Positions 14,664 to 18,416 of a stretch of 18,416 bases of DNA are shown piece by piece. The first letter of the stretch is position 1, and each line of letters begins with the position of its first letter. The notes beneath the pieces are model-generated. The model had not been told where the DNA came from, did no database searches, and saw only the letters and a list, made by a program, of their open reading frames with translations. The position numbers and the translations under genes were made by a program. Source of the DNA: Candidatus Neomicrothrix sp. UBA6944 (GTDB lineage Bacteria; Actinomycetota; Acidimicrobiia; Acidimicrobiales; Poriferisodalaceae); NCBI GenBank assembly GCA_002448715.1, contig DJZU01000077.1, positions 60,297 through 78,712 on the forward strand, in the 5' to 3' direction.

Positions 14664-15979
14664 TGGTCACCCTGAGACTGGAGTGTGATTTGGGGAAGTA
14701 ACTGAGTTCGATCGGAGATGTTGGGGGCTGTCTCAGAAATTCTCAAAAGCAGCGCTAAGGCGATATTGCATGTGATCAATAGTGATCCGTTAAGTGCAAC
14801 AAATGGGAGTGATAACCCGGTAGGTGGAAGAAAACGAACCACTGCCGCAATTGAAGCCCATGCTTGACCGGCGAAAAATATTGCGATCCCGCTGGCCAAA
14901 ATGGTGTCAAACTCGGTACGAGCAGCGACTGCTAACCGCAGGCCGACGCCAACGAGCAGCAGATAGCTCAGCAATATCGCGGCGCCGCCTATAAACCCAA
15001 GCTCTTCTGCAACAGGCACGAACGCGAATAGATCCGTGGCGCCGGGCATCCAGTCAGCAGAGCCACCTCCAGGTCCGGTCCCCGTCAGCCCGCCGCCAGC
15101 CAACGCAAATGATGATCGGATGCTTGCCTCGCCGAGTTCAAGGTTCGCCCAAGGGTCAATCCACGCCGCGAAAATCGATTTGGTTTCAGCGATGCTGCCG
15201 GCTGCGACAGCCACAGAACCCGCTATGGCTGTCAACAATATTGCGAGATCGCGAATTCGGCCTGCTGCTATCCACCACATTGAAACGAAGATGACGAATG
15301 TGACAAATGCCAGACTCATGTCGGAATGAAAGATGATGATTACCGAGGTAAGCAACCAGCCTCCGATAAGGGGAAGAAATCTGGAGGGATCACCTTCCAG
15401 CGGCTGTACTTGCCCTAAATGTTCGGCCGTATTGCGAGATCTGTACTGGCTTAACCACGCCGCGAAAAACGTAATGAGGACCAAATTTCCCAGCTGCTGT
15501 GGAGCTATTGAAATTGCTCCCAAATCAATTACTGGGGAGGCATCTAGCTGTCTTGGACCCCTAGCAATAGAGGCCGGAGCGAGAAGCAGTAGCGCGCCCC
15601 CGACGCCAACGTAGGGACGAACCTTCTGCAACCAGGTGAGATCGCGTAATCCTCGCAGGGCTAACAGAAAGGCGCAGGTCGCAGCCAAACTCCAAGCGAA
15701 GTGATTGTCAGCTAATTCAGGATCAATCCGAATCATGAAAGCAAATCCGACACCCTGCAATAAGGCTGTTATTGGAAATAGCAGACCATTAGAGGACGGA
15801 GCCCATCTTCTCAATGCCAAATGAGTGACGGCCCAAAGAGCCATCAGCCCAAGCAAATACGGAATCACGGCCCAACTCAACGCCACTCGTTCGTTAACGG
15901 CTGCAACAGTGACCGTTGCAACTGTGATGAACGCCGCTAGCAAAAGCAGAGTGAGTTCCACTATTCGCTGTCTGGTCAC
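14660..15979 (-). CDS. RodA/FtsW-like SEDS-family membrane protein, divergent
   Basis: This 439-residue polytopic protein (about ten hydrophobic segments) occupies the rodA position and resembles actinobacterial RodA. Visible are HLALRRWAP and a ...LLQGVGFAFMIRID segment, then FHSD, AWIDPWAN, GGGLTGTGPGGG, MPGATDLFAFVPVAEELGF and TGLSLPF. SEDS proteins polymerise glycan from lipid II. Here the TD aspartate (D316) is kept, but the QPxExxK motif reads AP-Q-Q-L-G-N (159-165), losing Glu and Lys, and SYGGSS reads A-L-N-G-S-L (395-400). The open frame extends to a TTG at 16028-16030 that overlaps pstP by 50 bases. The GTG at 15977-15979 was preferred: GGGAG lies 5 bases upstream, and it is one base after the pstP stop. 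Confidence 0.88.
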   Translation of the reverse strand: MTRQRIVELTLLLLAAFITVATVTVAAVNERVALSWAVIPYLLGLMALWAVTHLALRRWAPSSNGLLFPITALLQGVGFAFMIRIDPELADNHFAWSLAATCAFLLALRGLRDLTWLQKVRPYVGVGGALLLLAPASIARGPRQLDASPVIDLGAISIAPQQLGNLVLITFFAAWLSQYRSRNTAEHLGQVQPLEGDPSRFLPLIGGWLLTSVIIIFHSDMSLAFVTFVIFVSMWWIAAGRIRDLAILLTAIAGSVAVAAGSIAETKSIFAAWIDPWANLELGEASIRSSFALAGGGLTGTGPGGGSADWMPGATDLFAFVPVAEELGFIGGAAILLSYLLLVGVGLRLAVAARTEFDTILASGIAIFFAGQAWASIAAVVRFLPPTGLSLPFVALNGSLLITCNIALALLLRISETAPNISDRTQLLPQITLQSQGDQ

Positions 15980-15980
15980 C

Positions 15981-17207
15981 TCAGCTCCCGTCCTCGCCGC
16001 CGAACTGACGAGTTTGGAGGGTCGCCACAAAAGATTGCGCCTCGTCGAGAGTCGACATGTGACCGCTGTTGGCGAGGCGAGATTGATCCGTATCAGACAG
16101 TTCCGATATTTGAATTTCTGTCCATTGCTCCAATGTCGGTTCGAACCACAGAAGACCGCCAGATCGACCTTTTTGAATCACTACATGATTCGCTACAACA
16201 TCGACGTGATAACCGGACCGTGCATACCAACCAATAGTGAAGACCATCGCTGCAGTTGTAACGGTTAGAACCAAAGTGATTAAAGCAGCCCCCAGAGAAA
16301 TACGAACCTGGTCGTAGAGCCAACTCCGCTGTTTGACGGTTGACCCACGAACACGTATTTCAAAAGCTTCGCCTGCAGCGTGGTCGGGAATATCTGGAGT
16401 TTCGTCTGACTTGTGCTCCAAATCAGTTGAGTCGTCGTCTTCAGCAGCTTCTCTAGGCTCATCTTTGGTGGTCAACGGTTCTGCTTGTACATCCACTACG
16501 AGCACCGTTGAGTTATCCCGACCACCGTGCTCGTTAGCTGTTGCGACAAGGGCTTGAGCGATAGCGCCGGGATCATCTGCGTTCGCCAACTGCTCAGCGA
16601 TTGCGCTGTCATCAAGCTCGTTTGTTAAGCCATCGCTGCACAAGATGAATCGGTCACCGACGGCAGGTTCAAATACCCATTCGTCAATTTCGACGTCTGG
16701 ATGAACACCGATCGCGCGAGTCAGCATATTTCGGTATGGGTGCACAGACGCGGCCTCATCGTCGATATCGCCCCGTCGCACCAATTCAGCTACGTAACTA
16801 TGGTCTTCGGTGAGTTGTTCAAGTTGGTTGTCTCTATAGCGGTAGACCCGAGAATCGCCGACATTCAAGACAACAAACTGATGTCCTTCTCCATGTTGAT
16901 CCACAGCTAACGCGGTGAGTGTCGTGCCCATTCCATGCAGTTCAGGCTGAGCAATGGCGGTTTCATGTACAAGGCGGTTTGCTTCGACTACGGCATTGCG
17001 AAGGTCGCTAACGCTTCCACGCTCAGCCTTAGCAACCGCGCGAACAGCCAAATTTGCTGCTACTTCGCCACCTTGATGCCCACCCATACCATCCGCGACG
17101 ATAAAAAGACCCCAGTCGGCGTACATGGCGTCTTGGTTGTTGGCGCGCACTCGACCTTGATCGGTAGCGCCGCCCCAAGAAAGCATCAGTCTTGACGGCG
17201 TGGTCAC
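15981..17207 (-). CDS. pstP: PP2C-family serine/threonine phosphatase PstP
   Basis: This 408-residue protein reverses PknB phosphorylation. The N-terminal PP2C catalytic domain (about 8-242) shows the metal-binding motifs: RANNQD at 21-26, ADGMGG (D39), GDSR at 117-120, SDGLT (D192) and GGRDNS (D231). An acidic linker (about 250-275) is followed by one transmembrane helix (about 304-328) and an extracellular tail of about 80 residues without recognised domain. This is the normal PstP layout. The start is GTG, overlapping the fhaB stop by four bases (GTGA). The GGGAG ribosome site for the next gene lies at its 3' end. All catalytic aspartates appear present. Confidence 0.95.
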   Translation of the reverse strand: MTTPSRLMLSWGGATDQGRVRANNQDAMYADWGLFIVADGMGGHQGGEVAANLAVRAVAKAERGSVSDLRNAVVEANRLVHETAIAQPELHGMGTTLTALAVDQHGEGHQFVVLNVGDSRVYRYRDNQLEQLTEDHSYVAELVRRGDIDDEAASVHPYRNMLTRAIGVHPDVEIDEWVFEPAVGDRFILCSDGLTNELDDSAIAEQLANADDPGAIAQALVATANEHGGRDNSTVLVVDVQAEPLTTKDEPREAAEDDDSTDLEHKSDETPDIPDHAAGEAFEIRVRGSTVKQRSWLYDQVRISLGAALITLVLTVTTAAMVFTIGWYARSGYHVDVVANHVVIQKGRSGGLLWFEPTLEQWTEIQISELSDTDQSRLANSGHMSTLDEAQSFVATLQTRQFGGEDGS

Positions 17208-17644
17208 GGGGTTACCTCAAAGACGGTGGATCCGATTTGTATGTGGTCACCAGCGCGGAGATTGGTTGCCGATGAAACTTTCTGTCGATTGAGATAGGTG
17301 CCGTTGGTAGATCCCAAATCTTCTAGAACGTGTTCGCTGTCGCGTCGGAAAATTCGGGCGTGAATTTGACTCGCGTAAGTGTCATCGATGGTGACTTCAC
17401 AAGTTGCTGCGCGACCGATGGTCATTTCTTCGTTGAGTTCGTGTCGCTGGCCGTTCAATGTTTCGGGAGTTCGTACGATCAACACATTCCCTGGTCGATG
17501 ACCTTTAATGAATGGATTGACGCGGGATCGTATATCGCGGGTTGGTTTTATCCCTACCCAGATGGCTCGAATGACTCGTAACAGGAATAGGTGGATGAGT
17601 ATTAGAAGAAGAATCGTGAGAAGCCTGACGAGTTGAGGTGACAT
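17204..17644 (-). CDS. fhaB: FhaB/FipA: membrane-anchored FHA-domain protein
   Basis: This 146-residue protein has an N-terminal membrane helix (about 7-24) and one C-terminal FHA domain (about 54-146). Phosphothreonine-binding residues are visible: G77-R78, S92 with H95 (SQIHARI), and N114-G115 in LGSTNGTYLN. FhaB-type proteins read PknB phosphorylation and connect it to division and wall synthesis. The ATG overlaps the fhaA stop by one base (TGATG), and its stop overlaps the pstP start. The position between fhaA and pstP is the conserved actinobacterial order. Confidence 0.93.
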   Translation of the reverse strand: MSPQLVRLLTILLLILIHLFLLRVIRAIWVGIKPTRDIRSRVNPFIKGHRPGNVLIVRTPETLNGQRHELNEEMTIGRAATCEVTIDDTYASQIHARIFRRDSEHVLEDLGSTNGTYLNRQKVSSATNLRAGDHIQIGSTVFEVTP

Positions 17645-18285
17645 CAGACCACCTCTACTCGTAGTTCATGATCGCCAATGCTGACAATGTCGCCGTGTAA
17701 CAGTCGGTGGGTATCGATTGCGATGCCGTTGACGAGAGTGCCGTTGGTGGAGCCCGTATCAACAATGAATAATCCGTGCTGATCTGCGCGGATTTCTGCG
17801 TGATGTCGGCTGACATTTGATCCGGCGAGAACTACCCCGCAGTCATCGTTTCTTCCAAGAATTTGAGGTGTGGTGATGGCGATCTGAAGTCCGTCAGATG
17901 TCACTAAAACAGCTTCATCTCCGATCGGAGCGTCACGGAACTCTCCTGAGACGTCGCAGCGGCCCGTGCGGAATCTGGGGTTGGTTGCAAAGTCAATTGA
18001 TAGGGGTCCGGTAAGTCCCAAGCCTTTTGAACGAGCGTGGGCGTGGGCCACTTCAATCAGTTGACGACGGAGCGACTCTTCTGCATTTCCGAATCGGTCC
18101 CGGTCTTTTTGGGCAAAAGCGACGATGAGGTGGTTAGGAACGATTGGGTGGCCATGCGTGTCGCTGGTTCGTTCCTTATTAAGAAGGCGAGTTACTTTGT
18201 GTCCTAAGGCTTTAGGGCTGACGGGTGTGCGAAGAACACGCGAAGATGCCCTACCTATAGCGTCGGTTATGCCTTTGAGAGCCAT
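17644..18285 (-). CDS. fhaA: FhaA: DUF3662 plus FHA-domain protein
   Basis: This 213-residue cytoplasmic protein is the first gene of the operon in this direction. Residues 1 to about 115 match the DUF3662 N-terminal domain (VLRTPVSPKALGHKVTRLL, then VPNHLIVAFAQKD). The FHA domain follows from about 125, with G144-R145, S159-R-H-H162, and N181-G182 in STNGTLVNG. Such proteins bind phosphothreonines on PknB targets and wall factors such as the flippase MviN. Mycobacterial FhaA has a long disordered linker between the domains, making it over 500 residues; here the two domains are nearly contiguous. No Shine-Dalgarno sequence precedes the ATG. TACACT (18295-18300) lies 9 bases upstream. Confidence 0.93.
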   Translation of the reverse strand: MALKGITDAIGRASSRVLRTPVSPKALGHKVTRLLNKERTSDTHGHPIVPNHLIVAFAQKDRDRFGNAEESLRRQLIEVAHAHARSKGLGLTGPLSIDFATNPRFRTGRCDVSGEFRDAPIGDEAVLVTSDGLQIAITTPQILGRNDDCGVVLAGSNVSRHHAEIRADQHGLFIVDTGSTNGTLVNGIAIDTHRLLHGDIVSIGDHELRVEVV

Positions 18286-18399
18286 TGTTACTTGAGTGTA
18301 GGACCGGCTCAGTTAGGTCGGGGGTCGCCTGGGATGAACAGGTGAGGTCTTCGTGGCGGAAGAAAGTTGTTGGGCGGCTACGCTGGTCGGTTCAAATTA
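18286..18399. promoter_or_regulatory. Divergent promoter region between fhaA and a tRNA gene
   Basis: These 114 bases separate fhaA (minus) from the tRNA-Leu start (plus). On the minus strand TACACT at 18295-18300 is a good -10 candidate nine bases before the fhaA ATG, suggesting a leaderless or very short leader. On the plus strand TACGCT at 18379-18384 could be the tRNA -10 element. Matching -35 boxes are weak. It is the likely main promoter of the fhaA-to-pknB operon. Confidence 0.45.
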
Positions 18400-18416
18400 G
18401 CGCGAGTGGCGGAACT
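18400..18416 (+). tRNA. 5' end of tRNA-Leu, truncated by the window edge
   Basis: The last 17 bases fit the conserved start of bacterial tRNA-Leu. GCGCGAG would be acceptor positions 1-7, then T8, G9, the D-stem GCGG, and A14-A15. The rest, including anticodon and variable arm, is outside the window, so the isoacceptor cannot be read. A match to 17 bases is suggestive, not conclusive. Confidence 0.65.

Noticed and set aside
15825..16268. 147-residue plus-strand open frame across the SEDS/pstP junction
   Set aside because: It is antisense to two conserved genes, with no motif or ribosome site supporting it.
1..18416. CRISPR array, insertion sequence or prophage
   Set aside because: No regularly spaced direct repeats, transposase or integrase motifs, or phage structural genes were seen on either strand.

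Overview
The window looks like a moderate-GC Actinomycetota chromosome, probably an Acidimicrobiia-type lineage. The supporting evidence is the actinobacterial cluster fhaA-fhaB-pstP-rodA-pbpA-pknB-crgA, a DUF3499 protein, an LLM-class F420-type oxidoreductase, and several genes with GTG starts. The lineage call is an inference from gene content and composition; no phylogeny was run.

Left part (1-3282, + strand): a molybdenum hydroxylase operon of the xanthine dehydrogenase / CO dehydrogenase family in the order FAD subunit (C-terminal end only), [2Fe-2S] subunit, molybdopterin subunit, then a small MoaD/ThiS-like protein ending in Gly-Gly. Its active-site loop is not that of form I CO dehydrogenase, so the substrate is unknown.

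Middle (3319-9368): a catabolic neighbourhood. On the minus strand lie an LLM-class F420-type oxidoreductase, a short-chain dehydrogenase strongly resembling BadH (2-hydroxycyclohexanecarboxyl-CoA dehydrogenase), and an MFS carrier. A divergent acyl-CoA ligase follows, then an ACAD10/11-like acyl-CoA dehydrogenase. Together they suggest uptake, CoA activation and oxidation of a carboxylic acid, possibly alicyclic or aromatic. A 6-9-6 dyad sits in the divergent promoter region.

9536-11092: DUF3499, an unrecognised small acidic protein, a membrane-anchored zinc-ribbon-like protein, and the cell-division protein CrgA. A short intergenic stretch carries two DnaA-box near-matches and a hairpin.

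11182-18285 (all minus strand): a tightly coupled cell-wall and division signalling operon transcribed fhaA, fhaB, pstP, rodA-like SEDS, pbpA-like PBP, pknB, with crgA 89 bases further on. The kinase and phosphatase look catalytically intact. The PBP has lost all three penicillin-binding motifs: the SxxK lysine is Thr, the SxN position reads NCS, and the KTG position reads MVA. The neighbouring SEDS protein has lost several family signatures (the E and K of QPxExxK, and SYGGSS) but keeps the TD aspartate. This apparent pseudo-synthase pair inside an otherwise intact regulatory operon is the most striking observation. The window ends inside what looks like the 5' end of a tRNA-Leu gene on the + strand.
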